Below are positions 6,786-15,900 of a stretch of DNA of 51,207 bases, one piece after another. The notes beneath the pieces were generated by a model. It did not search any database, was not told the origin of the DNA, and saw only the letters and a program-made list of their open reading frames with translations. Location: positions 1 through 51,207 of the forward strand of contig JAEZGQ010000072.1 of NCBI GenBank assembly GCA_023416895.1. Direction: 5' to 3'. Position numbers and translations under genes: made by a program. Position 1 is the stretch's first letter. Each line of letters opens with the position of its first letter. The DNA comes from Bacillota bacterium (GTDB lineage: Bacteria > Bacillota > Clostridia > Christensenellales > CAG-138).

Positions 6786-8882
6786 TTAGCGCTTGTCTTC
6801 AGGCAGCAAGCCCTTTCTGGTGAGGTCGATCTTGCCCTGCGGCGTGATGCCGACGACGCGCACGAGAATTTCGTCGCCAAGGTTCACTTCGTCCTCCACG
6901 CGCTCCACAAAGTGGTTGGCAAGTGCGTTGATCCTGACAAGGCCGTCCTTGCCGGGTTTCAGTTCTACAAACGCACCAAGGCCCGGCTTGATGTTTACAA
7001 CCTTGCCGAGGAACACCTGGCCAACTTCGATGTCGCGCACGATGGCGTCAATCATCTTCTTGGCTTCGGCAGCGGCGTGCTCGTCCGGCGAGGCGATGAA
7101 TACGCGGCCGTCGTCTTCGATGTCGATCTTCACGCCGGTGTCGGCAATGATCTTGTTGATGACCTTGCCGCCCGTGCCGATGACTTCGCGGATCTTATCC
7201 GGATGGATGGTGAACTGGAGAATGCGCGGCGCATACGGCGACATTTCCTTACGCGGTTCGGGGATGACCTCGAGCATTTTGTCGAGGATGAAGAGCCTGC
7301 CCTGGCGTGCCTGTTCGAGCGCGCGGGTAAGGATCTGCTCGTCGATGCCCTTGATTTTAATGTCCATCTGGATGGCGGTAATGCCTTCGCGCGTACCGGC
7401 CACTTTGAAGTCCATATCGCCCAAGAAGTCCTCCAGGCCCTGAATGTCGGTCAGAATGGCGATGTTGCCGTTTGACTCATCCTTGATGAGACCCATGGCA
7501 ACGCCCGCAACGGGTTTCTTCAGGGGAACGCCCGCATCCATAAGCGCCATGGTGCTCGCGCAGATAGAGGCCTGCGAGGTGGAGCCATTGGAGCTGATGA
7601 CCTCGGATACGAGGCGGATGCAGTACGGGAATTCTTCCTCCGAGGGGATCATGGGCAAGAGCGCGCGTTCTGCAAGCGCGCCATGGCCGATTTCACGACG
7701 GCCGGGGCCGCGCATGGGGCGGGTTTCGCCCACGCTGTAAGGCGGCATGTTGTACTGGTGCATGTAGCGTTTGTATTCTTCCTCGCCGATTCCGTCAAGC
7801 GTCTGCCCGTCGCCCACCGTGCCGAGGGTAGCGACCGTAAGCACCTGCGTTTGGCCGCGGGTAAACACGGCGCTTCCGTGCGTGCGGCTCAAAATGCCGA
7901 CTTCGCCCCAGATAGGACGGATCTCGTCATGCTTGCGCCCGTCGGGACGGATGACGCGGTTGATGATCTTATCGCGCACGACCTCTTTGGTCATGCTGTA
8001 AAGAATGGCGTCGATGTCGGACTTGGAATTCGGATATTCTTCGGCAAAATGCTCGATGGTTTCCTTTTTGACCTTGGAGCTTCTTTCTTCGCGTTCCTTG
8101 CGGTCGAAGGTGTCAAGCGACCACTCCACCTTTTCGGCGGCGAACTCGCGCACCTTCTGCAAGAAGGTTTCCTCGGGCTTGTACGGCGTGAACACGATTT
8201 TTTCGCTGCCCACTTCTGCGGCGATGCCCTTAATGAATTCCACGATCTTTTTAATTTCCTCGTGCGCCTTCAAAATGGCGCCGAGCATTTCTGCCTCGGT
8301 CAGCTCGTTCGCGCCAGCCTCGACCATCATCACCGCTTCACTCGTGCCGGCAACCGTAAGGTGCAGCCTGCTCTTTTCGCGTGCGGCACAATCGGGGTTC
8401 ACCACATATTCGCCGTCCACAAAGCCTACGCTTACAGCGCCGATGGGGCCCGCAAACGGAGCGTTGCTGATGGCGAGCGCGGCAGAAGCGCCGATCATGG
8501 CCAGCACATCGGGCTGAATGTCCTGTTCAACGGAAAGCACCGTGGCAACAACCTGAATGTCATTATAGAAGCCCTTGGGGAACAGAGGCCGCAAGGGGCG
8601 GTCGATCAAACGGGAGGTAAGGATGGCGCGTTCGGTGGGCCTGCCCTCGCGCTTGATAAAGCCGCCGGGGATTTTGCCGACCGAATACATTTTTTCTTCG
8701 TATTCCACGCTCAGGGGAAGGAAGTCTACGCCGTCGCGCGGGTTTGCCGCAACCGTTGCGCAAACAAGCACCGCGGTATCGCCGCAGCGCACGAGGCACG
8801 AGCCGCCCGCCTGCTCGGCGTACTTGCCCGTTTCGACGGTCAGCGTCCTGCCCGCCAACTGTGTGGTGAATGTTCTCTGCAT
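6786..8882 (-). CDS. pnp: Polyribonucleotide nucleotidyltransferase (PNPase)
   Basis: PNPase (698 residues) is the phosphorolytic 3'-5' exoribonuclease of RNA decay, a homotrimer. The order is complete: first RNase PH domain (about 1-140), all-alpha linker, second RNase PH domain (about 310-540) with TRGQTQVLT, PYSVGETRPM-type residues and the catalytic loop near GDMDFKVAGT, then KH (about 550-610, VIGTGGKVINKII) and S1 (about 620-695, VGQVFLGKVVNIKPGLGAFVEL in pieces). GAGGAG lies 9 nt before the ATG at 8882; the open frame to 8948 is upstream leader. It has its own promoter after the rpsO terminator and heads the pnp-ylxY-M16 operon. Confidence 0.98.
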   Translation of the reverse strand: MQRTFTTQLAGRTLTVETGKYAEQAGGSCLVRCGDTAVLVCATVAANPRDGVDFLPLSVEYEEKMYSVGKIPGGFIKREGRPTERAILTSRLIDRPLRPLFPKGFYNDIQVVATVLSVEQDIQPDVLAMIGASAALAISNAPFAGPIGAVSVGFVDGEYVVNPDCAAREKSRLHLTVAGTSEAVMMVEAGANELTEAEMLGAILKAHEEIKKIVEFIKGIAAEVGSEKIVFTPYKPEETFLQKVREFAAEKVEWSLDTFDRKEREERSSKVKKETIEHFAEEYPNSKSDIDAILYSMTKEVVRDKIINRVIRPDGRKHDEIRPIWGEVGILSRTHGSAVFTRGQTQVLTVATLGTVGDGQTLDGIGEEEYKRYMHQYNMPPYSVGETRPMRGPGRREIGHGALAERALLPMIPSEEEFPYCIRLVSEVISSNGSTSQASICASTMALMDAGVPLKKPVAGVAMGLIKDESNGNIAILTDIQGLEDFLGDMDFKVAGTREGITAIQMDIKIKGIDEQILTRALEQARQGRLFILDKMLEVIPEPRKEMSPYAPRILQFTIHPDKIREVIGTGGKVINKIIADTGVKIDIEDDGRVFIASPDEHAAAEAKKMIDAIVRDIEVGQVFLGKVVNIKPGLGAFVELKPGKDGLVRINALANHFVERVEDEVNLGDEILVRVVGITPQGKIDLTRKGLLPEDKR

Positions 8883-8915
8883 GTCTTCATGCTCCTCTTC
8901 TATTATATTCATGTT

Positions 8916-8945
8916 ATTATAACCAAAATTTGCACTTTGCCGCAA
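8916..8945 (-). promoter_or_regulatory. Sigma-A-type promoter for pnp
   Basis: On the minus strand TTGCGG (8945-8940) and TATAAT (8921-8916) are separated by 18 nt, about 35 nt before the pnp start codon. The gene-free stretch 8883-9060 also holds an open but non-coding-looking sequence; no other gene is visible in it. Confidence 0.6.
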
Positions 8946-9060
8946 CACAAACGCGCATATACAGACGAAAAAAGTCTTCGATGCACCATAAAGGCACTTC
9001 GTATGCCTCCTTCATCCACAAATGCGCGGCGGCCGCCCTTAAATTTAGGCGTTTACAGCA

Positions 9061-9087
9061 AAAAGAGCGGGAATGCTTCCCGCTCTT
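9061..9087 (-). terminator. Intrinsic terminator of rpsO
   Basis: Ten-bp stem AGAGCGGGAA / TTCCCGCTCT with a 3-nt loop followed by TTTTT on the minus strand, starting 10 nt past the rpsO stop codon. It separates rpsO from pnp. Confidence 0.9.
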
Positions 9088-9096
9088 GATGGCTTG

Positions 9097-9357
9097 TTAT
9101 TTCCTGAGTTCAAGGCTGCTTATAATTGTACGGTAACGCTCGATATCCTTTTCCTTCAGGTAGTCGAGCAGACCCCTGCGCTGACCTACCATTTTGAGCA
9201 AGCCGCGGCGGGAGTGGTGATCCTTCTTGTTGATCTTGAGGTGCTCGTTGAGGTGGTTGATGCGCGCGGTCAAAAGCGCGATCTGCACTTCCGGAGAACC
9301 GGTATCGCCCTCATGAAGTTTGTACTTTTCGATGATTTCCTGCTTGTTGATATCCAT
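9097..9357 (-). CDS. rpsO: 30S ribosomal protein S15
   Basis: S15 (86 residues after normal length 87-89) binds 16S rRNA helix 22 and helps assemble the platform. The signature HEGDTGSPEVQIALLTARI (residues 15-33), the HLNEHLKINKKDHHSRRGLL block and the C-terminal LLDYLKEKDIERY are all present. GGAG lies 8 nt before the ATG. It has its own promoter (9444-9472) and terminator and precedes pnp, the near-universal bacterial order. Confidence 0.99.
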   Translation of the reverse strand: MDINKQEIIEKYKLHEGDTGSPEVQIALLTARINHLNEHLKINKKDHHSRRGLLKMVGQRRGLLDYLKEKDIERYRTIISSLELRK

Positions 9358-9443
9358 GTTTCTTCTCCTTTTTTATGATCCCCGTGCGCCGAGCAATGCG
9401 TTGGAGCTTCGCAAAACACAGCTGCCGGTTATGGAACCTTGAT

Positions 9444-9472
9444 ATTATAGCATGGCGGAAAAGCCTTGTAAA
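9444..9472 (-). promoter_or_regulatory. rpsO: Sigma-A promoter of rpsO
   Basis: TTTACA (9472-9467) and a perfect TATAAT (9449-9444) with 17-nt spacing on the minus strand give a leader of about 80 nt before rpsO. The sequence just upstream is the hairpin array at 9482-9617. Confidence 0.85.
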
Positions 9473-9481
9473 GCTTCGCTT

Positions 9482-9617
9482 TCGCTGAAATGTCACCCTG
9501 CCATTTCAGCGAGTTTTGCGCATCCGCCTCTCGCGCTGAAGGCGCTCTCGGGCGGCGGATGCGTAAGGAAAGAAATTCTATCGAATTTCATCCGTTTCGG
9601 CGTACATGCCGCCGAAG
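9482..9617 (-). repeat. Array of four consecutive hairpins between ribF and rpsO
   Basis: The 335-nt stretch 9358-9692 contains no gene I can support. It holds four adjacent inverted repeats: 9482-9512 (11-bp arms TCGCTGAAATG), 9518-9560 (arms GCATCCGCC with a further inner stem), 9572-9589 (GAAATTC/GAATTTC) and about 9596-9617 (TTCGGCG/CGCCGAA). None is followed by a clear T-run on the minus strand. The array could end the ribF transcript, be a structured RNA, or be a degenerate mobile repeat. A second array occurs at 48906-49022. Confidence 0.6.
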
Positions 9618-9692
9618 CCGGAACAAAACCTTACGTCTTCTCGCTTTTTATGGCACTATCGTTTGTGTGAAAGGGTTTTCGTATGCGTTTTT

Positions 9693-10607
9693 CTACAACA
9701 CACGCTTTGCGTTTTCCACATCGAGTGCAATCTGCGCGGCAAGCTCTTCAACACTTTCAAAGTAAAGTTCGCCCCGAAGCCTTTCGACAAACGCGACCGT
9801 GAGCTGCTTGCCGTAAATATCGCATGAAAAATCCATGATATAGGTTTCTACGCTCAGGCTTTTTCCGCCGACTGTGGGGTTCATTCCAACGCTCGTCACG
9901 GCATTGTAGGTTTTATCGTCCACCGTTGCGCGCGTGGCGTAAACGCCGATTTGCGGCAAAACCATTTCCTCCAAGCCGCCCAAGTTTGCCGTGGGGAAGC
10001 CTATGCCGCTGCCGATGTGGCGGTTTCTTACCACACAACCGGTAAGCGCGTACTCTCGCTCAAGCATGGCGTTTGCGGTTGTGATTTCCCCGCGTTCGAT
10101 GAGCGTGCGGATGCGCGTGCTCGAAACCGGCTCGCCCTCGTAAAGGTGCGGCGGCAGTTCGCGCACCGAAAAGCCCATTTTTTTACCGAGTTCGCGCAAA
10201 AGCTCCGTGTCGCCCGCGCCGTTTTTCCCGAACGAATAATTGAAGCCGGCTACCGCATAGGCCATAGAAAACCGCTCCTGAAGCGTTTTTGCAAACACTT
10301 CCGGCTCCGTCGCGGCAAGCTCCAAGGTAAAATCGTCCGCCGCCACGCAATCCGCCCCGAAGGAGCGCAAAAGCCGCACGCGCTCGTCAAGCCCGCTCAG
10401 AAGCTTTGGGGCTTTGCCAAACACGCTAAGCGGATGGTTTTGAAACGTATACACGATTAGGCGAAACCCGTTTTCCTTTGCGATGGACGCGGCCTCGTTC
10501 AAAAGCCGCCTATGTCCGGCGTGCACGCCATCAAACATGCCGAGCGCCACCACGCTTTTTTCGCGTTTTGTTTCGCATGGCTCAAAAGGCCGTTTCTCAT
10601 TTGCCAT
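9693..10607 (-). CDS. ribF: Bifunctional riboflavin kinase / FMN adenylyltransferase
   Basis: RibF (304 residues) makes FMN from riboflavin and then FAD. The N-terminal nucleotidyltransferase domain has GMFDGVHAGHRRLL (about 23-36) and SSTRIRTLIERGE (about 160-172); the C-terminal riboflavin kinase domain has GIGFPTANL (about 202-210), the N-P-T-V block MNPTVG and the acidic ETYIMDFSCDIYG. Start 10607 is preferred because GGGGG lies 8 nt upstream; the ATG at 10616 abuts the same G-run. The gene overlaps the truB end by 11 nt and ends with TAG. truB-ribF is a conserved pair. Confidence 0.97.
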   Translation of the reverse strand: MANEKRPFEPCETKREKSVVALGMFDGVHAGHRRLLNEAASIAKENGFRLIVYTFQNHPLSVFGKAPKLLSGLDERVRLLRSFGADCVAADDFTLELAATEPEVFAKTLQERFSMAYAVAGFNYSFGKNGAGDTELLRELGKKMGFSVRELPPHLYEGEPVSSTRIRTLIERGEITTANAMLEREYALTGCVVRNRHIGSGIGFPTANLGGLEEMVLPQIGVYATRATVDDKTYNAVTSVGMNPTVGGKSLSVETYIMDFSCDIYGKQLTVAFVERLRGELYFESVEELAAQIALDVENAKRVL

Positions 10608-11499
10608 CGGGCTCATCCCCCGTAAAAAACACAGAAATATGGAAACCCGCTTCCTCGCGCTTCCCTAAGCCCAAAAAACTTCCGTCGAGGTAGGTTTTTA
10701 CAAGCTCCCCTTGCGAAAACTCCCTGCCGCACGCAATGGAAGCGCCGTTGAGAAGAAGCCGTTTTTCCCGCGCGCCAAGCTCGGTGAGAAAGAGCGACGG
10801 AAAGTCGCCGAGCGCTGTGTCGGGCGGCGTTACGGCGGTTGCTAGCGCATTCTCCTCTTTCAAGGCACGAAGCTCCTCAATGGTAAACGCGTTGTCGAGC
10901 GTAAATACACCCGAGCGCGTTCTTAAAAGAAACGAAAGATGCGCACAGGCGCCAAGCGCCCTTCCGATGTCGCTACATAAAGCACGCACATAGGTGCCGC
11001 GGGAACAGCCCACTCGCAAAAGAAAGCTATCCTCCCCTGTCTGCGCCAAAAGCTCCAATGCGTGTACCGTAATGGCGCGCTCTTTTTGCTCCACAGCCTC
11101 GCCCGCGCGCGCAAGCTTATACATGGGCGTGCCGTTCACGCGCACCGCCGCATAGAGCGGCACCGTTTGCAGCTGCTCTCCGGTAAAGCCTATAAGCATT
11201 TCGCGAAGCGCCTCTTCTTTTACGCGCACGTCCGAATGGCGCACGACTGCCCCGTAGGAGTCCTGCGTGTCCGTTTCCGCACCGAAGCTGATCTCGGCGT
11301 AATATTCCTTTTGTTTATCGGTCAAATAATCGAAAAGCCTTGTGGCGCGCCCCAAGCAAACGGGCAACACGCCCGCAGCGCCGGGGTCGAGCGTACCGGT
11401 ATGCCCAACGCGCTTCATCGAAAAGATGCGCCGCACATCCGTTACAACATCGCTCGAGGTCATGCCCGGGGGCTTCAATACATTTACGACACCCTCCAA
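10597..11499 (-). CDS. truB: tRNA pseudouridine-55 synthase
   Basis: TruB (300 residues) forms pseudouridine 55 in the T-loop of tRNAs. The N-terminus NVLKPPGMTSSDVV, the catalytic aspartate block VGHTGTLDPGAAGVLP (about 32-47) and the downstream AEISFGAETDTQD are diagnostic; a short C-terminal domain follows. The start is TTG at 11499: GGAGG lies 7 nt upstream and the protein then begins as in relatives. The first 16 nt overlap the nrnA end. Confidence 0.97.
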   Translation of the reverse strand: MEGVVNVLKPPGMTSSDVVTDVRRIFSMKRVGHTGTLDPGAAGVLPVCLGRATRLFDYLTDKQKEYYAEISFGAETDTQDSYGAVVRHSDVRVKEEALREMLIGFTGEQLQTVPLYAAVRVNGTPMYKLARAGEAVEQKERAITVHALELLAQTGEDSFLLRVGCSRGTYVRALCSDIGRALGACAHLSFLLRTRSGVFTLDNAFTIEELRALKEENALATAVTPPDTALGDFPSLFLTELGAREKRLLLNGASIACGREFSQGELVKTYLDGSFLGLGKREEAGFHISVFFTGDEPDGK

Positions 11500-12470
11500 G
11501 ACTCATCCTCCAATGCCAATGAAGCAAACCTTACCGCCTCCGAATACACCTCGTCGTAGGTGCCGCTTACGGTATAGCCAGCAGCGAACGCATGGCCTCC
11601 ACCGCCTTTGAGGCGCGCGATTTTGCTCACGTCCACATACCGCTTGGAACGAAGGCTCGCCTTAAACACGTTGTGCTGCACCTCGCGCAGCATCACGGCG
11701 ACCTCCACGCTTTCTACGTCGCGCACATAGTCGATCGCGCCTTCGCTGTCTTCCTCGGTGGCGTTGATGGCGCGCATCTCTTCAAGCGTTACCGCGGTAA
11801 TGCCGAGCTTGCCGTTGCACAGTAGCTCCATGTTGGTGATTGCCCTGCCCAAAAGCTTGATTTTATGGTAGGGAACCGTGCGGTAAACAAGGCGGTTGAT
11901 CTCGTAGGTATCGATCCCGCTTTCGATGATGTCGGCGGCAATTCGCATGGTTTGCGGTGTGGTGTTGCTGTACGCAAAGCTTCCCGTGTCCGTAAGAAGC
12001 GCCGTATAGAGGCACACGGAAATTGGCTCCGTAAGCTTCGGCAAAAGCAGCAGCGCAAGCTTGTAGATGATTTCACCTGCGGCGGCGGCGCTGCCGTCCA
12101 CCACGTTAAGGCGCGCATAAGCGCTGTTTGTTACATGATGGTCGATGTTGAGTGTATCGGCAGCGGCGTCAAAAAACGCGGCACTCGCGCCCATGCGAAG
12201 CGCATCCGCACAATCCACACTGATGGCGTAAGGCAACTTTCGTGCCGTCTCCGGCGCGAGAATTTCGTTTGCGTACGGCAAAAAAGCGTAGTTGGGCGGT
12301 ATGCGGTTGTCGCATACCACTTGCGCTTCTTTTTTCAGCTCCTTCAGAATGCCGTAGAGCGCCAGCGAGGAGCCAAGCGTATCGCCATCGGGCGAAATAT
12401 GGGCGATTAGCGTAAAGCCGTCGTTTTTGCGGATAAATTCCGCCGCCTGTTCAATGAGATTCCCCGCCAT
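11484..12470 (-). CDS. nrnA: Bifunctional oligoribonuclease / pAp phosphatase NrnA (DHH family)
   Basis: A 328-residue DHH/DHHA1 protein. NrnA degrades nanoRNAs and removes 3'-phosphate from pAp. Visible motifs: HISPDGDTLGSS (motif I, about 24-35), VDCAD (motif II), NIDHHVTN (motif III, DHH, about 112-119), LLTDTGSF (motif IV), and in the DHHA1 domain the RNA-binding GGGGHAFAAGY (about 285-295). A GGGGGAA precedes the ATG at 12470; the open frame to 12638 lies within rbfA. It sits between rbfA and truB, its common place in Firmicutes. Confidence 0.95.
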   Translation of the reverse strand: MAGNLIEQAAEFIRKNDGFTLIAHISPDGDTLGSSLALYGILKELKKEAQVVCDNRIPPNYAFLPYANEILAPETARKLPYAISVDCADALRMGASAAFFDAAADTLNIDHHVTNSAYARLNVVDGSAAAAGEIIYKLALLLLPKLTEPISVCLYTALLTDTGSFAYSNTTPQTMRIAADIIESGIDTYEINRLVYRTVPYHKIKLLGRAITNMELLCNGKLGITAVTLEEMRAINATEEDSEGAIDYVRDVESVEVAVMLREVQHNVFKASLRSKRYVDVSKIARLKGGGGHAFAAGYTVSGTYDEVYSEAVRFASLALEDESWRVS

Positions 12471-12828
12471 CCGTTCCCCCGTTTTCGGGATTGTGCAGTC
12501 CCGCGATGATCTTTGAAATATGCACGCTGTATTCAATGGAGCTGTCGAGCACGAATTTGAGCTGCGGCAGGCGGCGTATCTGCATACGCCGGCCGATTTC
12601 CCGCGCAATAAAGCCGTTTGCGTTGTTGAGCGCCGCAACGGCTTCCGTGCGCGCTTGCTCGCTTGTGTCGTATACGCTCACCATCACCTTGGCCCACTTG
12701 AGGTCGTTTGTGACCTCCACGTTCATGATGGTGACCATGTCCGTAACGCGTGGGTCGCGAAGATCGCGGACGATTTCGCTGATGGTTTTCTTGAGCTCTT
12801 CGTTGAGCCTTTCATACCTGACTGACAT
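12451..12828 (-). CDS. rbfA: 30S ribosome-binding factor A
   Basis: RbfA (125 residues) is a KH-fold maturation factor of the 30S subunit. The conserved core is visible: RYERLNEELKKTISEIVRDL, DPRVTDMVTI, then the helix-kink block NNANGFIAREIGRRMQIRRLP and LKFVLDSSIEYS. The ATG at 12828 has GGAAGGAAA upstream; the frame open to 12876 has no ribosome site. The last 20 nt overlap nrnA. It follows infB. Confidence 0.97.
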   Translation of the reverse strand: MSVRYERLNEELKKTISEIVRDLRDPRVTDMVTIMNVEVTNDLKWAKVMVSVYDTSEQARTEAVAALNNANGFIAREIGRRMQIRRLPQLKFVLDSSIEYSVHISKIIAGLHNPENGGTDGGESH

Positions 12829-12913
12829 AGTGTTTCCTTCCCGGGGCGCTCTTAGGGCGGGCTTTTGACCCGCCACAAGCCGAGCTTCTGGCTCATGTGA
12901 AAGCTTGAAACGC

Positions 12914-15900
12914 TTAGCGCTTGACCTCTTCCATCATGAACGCCTCGATGACGTCGCCTTCCTTGATATCATTGTAACCGTCAAGCCCGATGCCGCATTC
13001 GTAGTTTGTAGCTACTTCGCGCACGTCGTCTTTAAAGCGCTTGAGAGAGCCGATCTTGCCCTCGAACACCACGACGCCGTCGCGTACCACGCGCACCTGA
13101 GCGCTTCTTGTAATTTTGCCGTCCTGCACATAGCAGCCCGCGATGGTGCCTACGCCGCTGACCTTGAAGGTGTTTCGCACCGAAGCGCGGCCAAGCTCCA
13201 CTTCCTTGAACACGGGCTTGAACATACCTTTCATGGCGCGTTCCACATCCTCCGTGGCCTTGTAGATGATGTCGTAGAAGCGCACATCCACCTTTTCACG
13301 CTCCATCGTGGCGCGCGCCTGCGCATCCGGCCGTACGTTGAAGCCGATGATGATGGCGTTTGACGCAGAGGCAAACATGATGTCAGAACCTGTGATGGCG
13401 CCCACGCCGCTGTGGATGCAGCGCACGCGAACCTCGGCGTTACTGAGCTTTTCGAGCGCAGCCTTCACCGCCTCGGCACTGCCCTGCACGTCGGCCTTTA
13501 CGATGATGTTGAGATCTTTGACCTGACCTTCCTCGATCTGGCTGAACAGATCGTCCAGCGTAACCTTGGAAAGGTTTTTGAGCTGCTCGGTCTTTTGCTT
13601 CACGCGGCGCTCCTCGGCGACGTTGCGCGAGAGCTTGTCGATCTCAGAAACATTCATGATATCGCCCGCCGCAGGCACCTCGGAGAAGCCAAGGACTTCC
13701 ACAGGCTGGCTCGGCCCGGCCTCGGTAACACGCCTGCCCTTGTCGTCCATCATGGCGCGCACGCGGCCGTAGGCCGTGCCCGCAACGATGGGATCGCCGA
13801 TCTTGAGCGTGCCGTTTTGCACGAGCACCGTGGCCACAGGGCCGCGGCCCTTGTCGAGTTCGGCCTCGATGATGGTGCCGCGCGCGATGCGGTTGGGGTT
13901 TGCCTTGAGCTCCTGCACGTCGGCAAGGAGAAGCACCATTTCAAGCAGCGTATCGAGGTTTTGACCGGTCTTTGCAGAAACGGGTACGCAGATGGTCTGA
14001 CCGCCCCATTCCTCGGCAACGAGGCCGTGCTCGGTGAGCTGCTGTTTTACGCGTTCGGGGTCCGCCCCGGGGCGATCGATCTTGTTGATGGCGACCACGA
14101 TGGGCACTTCCGCCGCCTTGGCGTGGTTGATTGCCTCCACCGTTTGCGGCTTAATGCCGTCGTCCGCCGCTACAACGAGGATGACGATGTCCGTCACCTG
14201 CGCACCGCGGGCACGCATGGCGGTAAACGCCTCGTGACCCGGGGTGTCGATGAAGGTAATCTGGCGGCCGTTGCGTGTAACGGTATACGCGCCGATGTGC
14301 TGCGTGATGCCGCCCGCCTCGCCTTCGGCGACGACGGTATGGCGTATGGCATCGAGGAGTGAGGTCTTGCCGTGGTCGACGTGACCCATGATGGTGACGA
14401 CCGGCGGGCGTACGACGAGGTTTTCTTTTTCGTCGACTTCGTCGCTGCTCTCCTGCAAAACGTCTTCGAAGGTTTTTGTGAGCTGGTATTCGATTTCAAT
14501 GTTATAGTCCGCCGCCACAAGCGCGCAGGTATCGTAATCGAGCTCTTGGTTGATGGTCGCCATGATGCCCATCTTGAAGAGCTTTTTGATGATTTCCGCC
14601 GCGGGCTTGCCGATCTTTTCGGACAAATCTTTTACGGTAATTGTTTCCGTCGTCATGACCGCCTTTTCGATGACCACCGGTTCGGGCCGCTTTACGGGGG
14701 CCTGCGGCTTGCGCTTGCCGCCCCTGCGGGTGCCACCCACCTGTACGTCGTCGTCCCAGATGGCCGCCTTCACGGGAACGGCCGGAGCCGCTTCCTTGAG
14801 GATGGTCTTTTTATTTTTTATTCTGCGATCCTCCTCGCGGGTGCGCACATAGGTACTCTTCGCGGGATCGTAGTTGCTAACGCGTTCCTTGGCCTGCGCA
14901 GGCGCAATGGCAATGGGTGAGCCGCCGCGTGCGCCGCCGCCGGTGCGGTTTTGCCCGTACGGTGGCCGCGCGCCCTGCGGACGAGCACGATCGAAGCCGG
15001 GCCTTGCATCCTTATCTTTGTCCTTATCGAAGCCGCCCCCGCCAAAGCCGCCCTGACGCGGCTGGTAGCCCTGTCCCTGCGGGCGCTGCTGATAGCCGCC
15101 CTGACGCGGCTGATAACCGCCTTGTTGGCCGCCTTGATAGCCCTGACCCTGCGGACGCTGCTGGTAGCCGCCCTGTTGGCCGTACTGACCCTGCGGGCGC
15201 TGCTGATAGCCGCCTTGTTGGCCGCCTTGGTTATACTGGCCTTGCGGACGCTGCTGGTAGCCGCCTTGTTGGCCGCCTTGGTTGTACTGTCCCTGCGGGC
15301 GCTGCTGATAACCACCCTGTTGGCCACCTTGGTTAAACTGGCCTTGCGGGCGCTGCTGATAGCCGCCCTGTTGCCCTTGGGCAGCAGGCTCGATGCGGTG
15401 CGCCTGATAGCCGCCGGAGGCGGGCTTTTCTGTTTTTTCCTCGCGCACAGCAGGCTGCACATCCACCTCTGCTGCCTTTTGCGGCTGCGAAGGCTCCGCC
15501 GTAGCTTGGGGCTTAGGCGACTCCTCCTTTTGCTTTTCGGCAGCGGGCGCCTCTTTGGGCTTTTCCTGCACGACAGGCTGAACGGGCTCGCTCTTTTGCG
15601 GCTCGCTCTTTTGCGCTTCGCTCTTTTGGCGCGCAACGCTCTTTTCGGCCTCAGGCTCGCTCTTTTTCGCAGCGGGCTTTTCCTCGGTTTTTTGCGGTGC
15701 CTCGTCGTGATTGGGCCCGACGTGGAACGCGAGGTCTCCCTCGGAGGAAAGAAGCTCCATCAAGCGCTCTTTCCTTTCGCGCTCGATGCGCTCCTTGCGC
15801 TCGCCTTCCTCCTTTTCCTTGAGCTTGCCCTCGGCGCGGCGCACGTTTTGAAGCGCATCCGAAACCTCGCCCTGCGTTTTCTTTATACGCTCAAAAAGCT

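Noticed and set aside
7683..9089. Plus-strand open frame of 468 codons
   Set aside because: Antisense to pnp and the rpsO terminator; long open frames on the reverse strand are common in this GC-rich genome.
9693..9695. Read-through of the ribF TAG
   Set aside because: Only 14 codons follow to TAA and they resemble no RibF extension; RibF is complete at this stop.
15041..15376. Tandem repeats that might be a CRISPR array
   Set aside because: The 51-nt units are contiguous without spacers and encode in-frame IF-2 residues.
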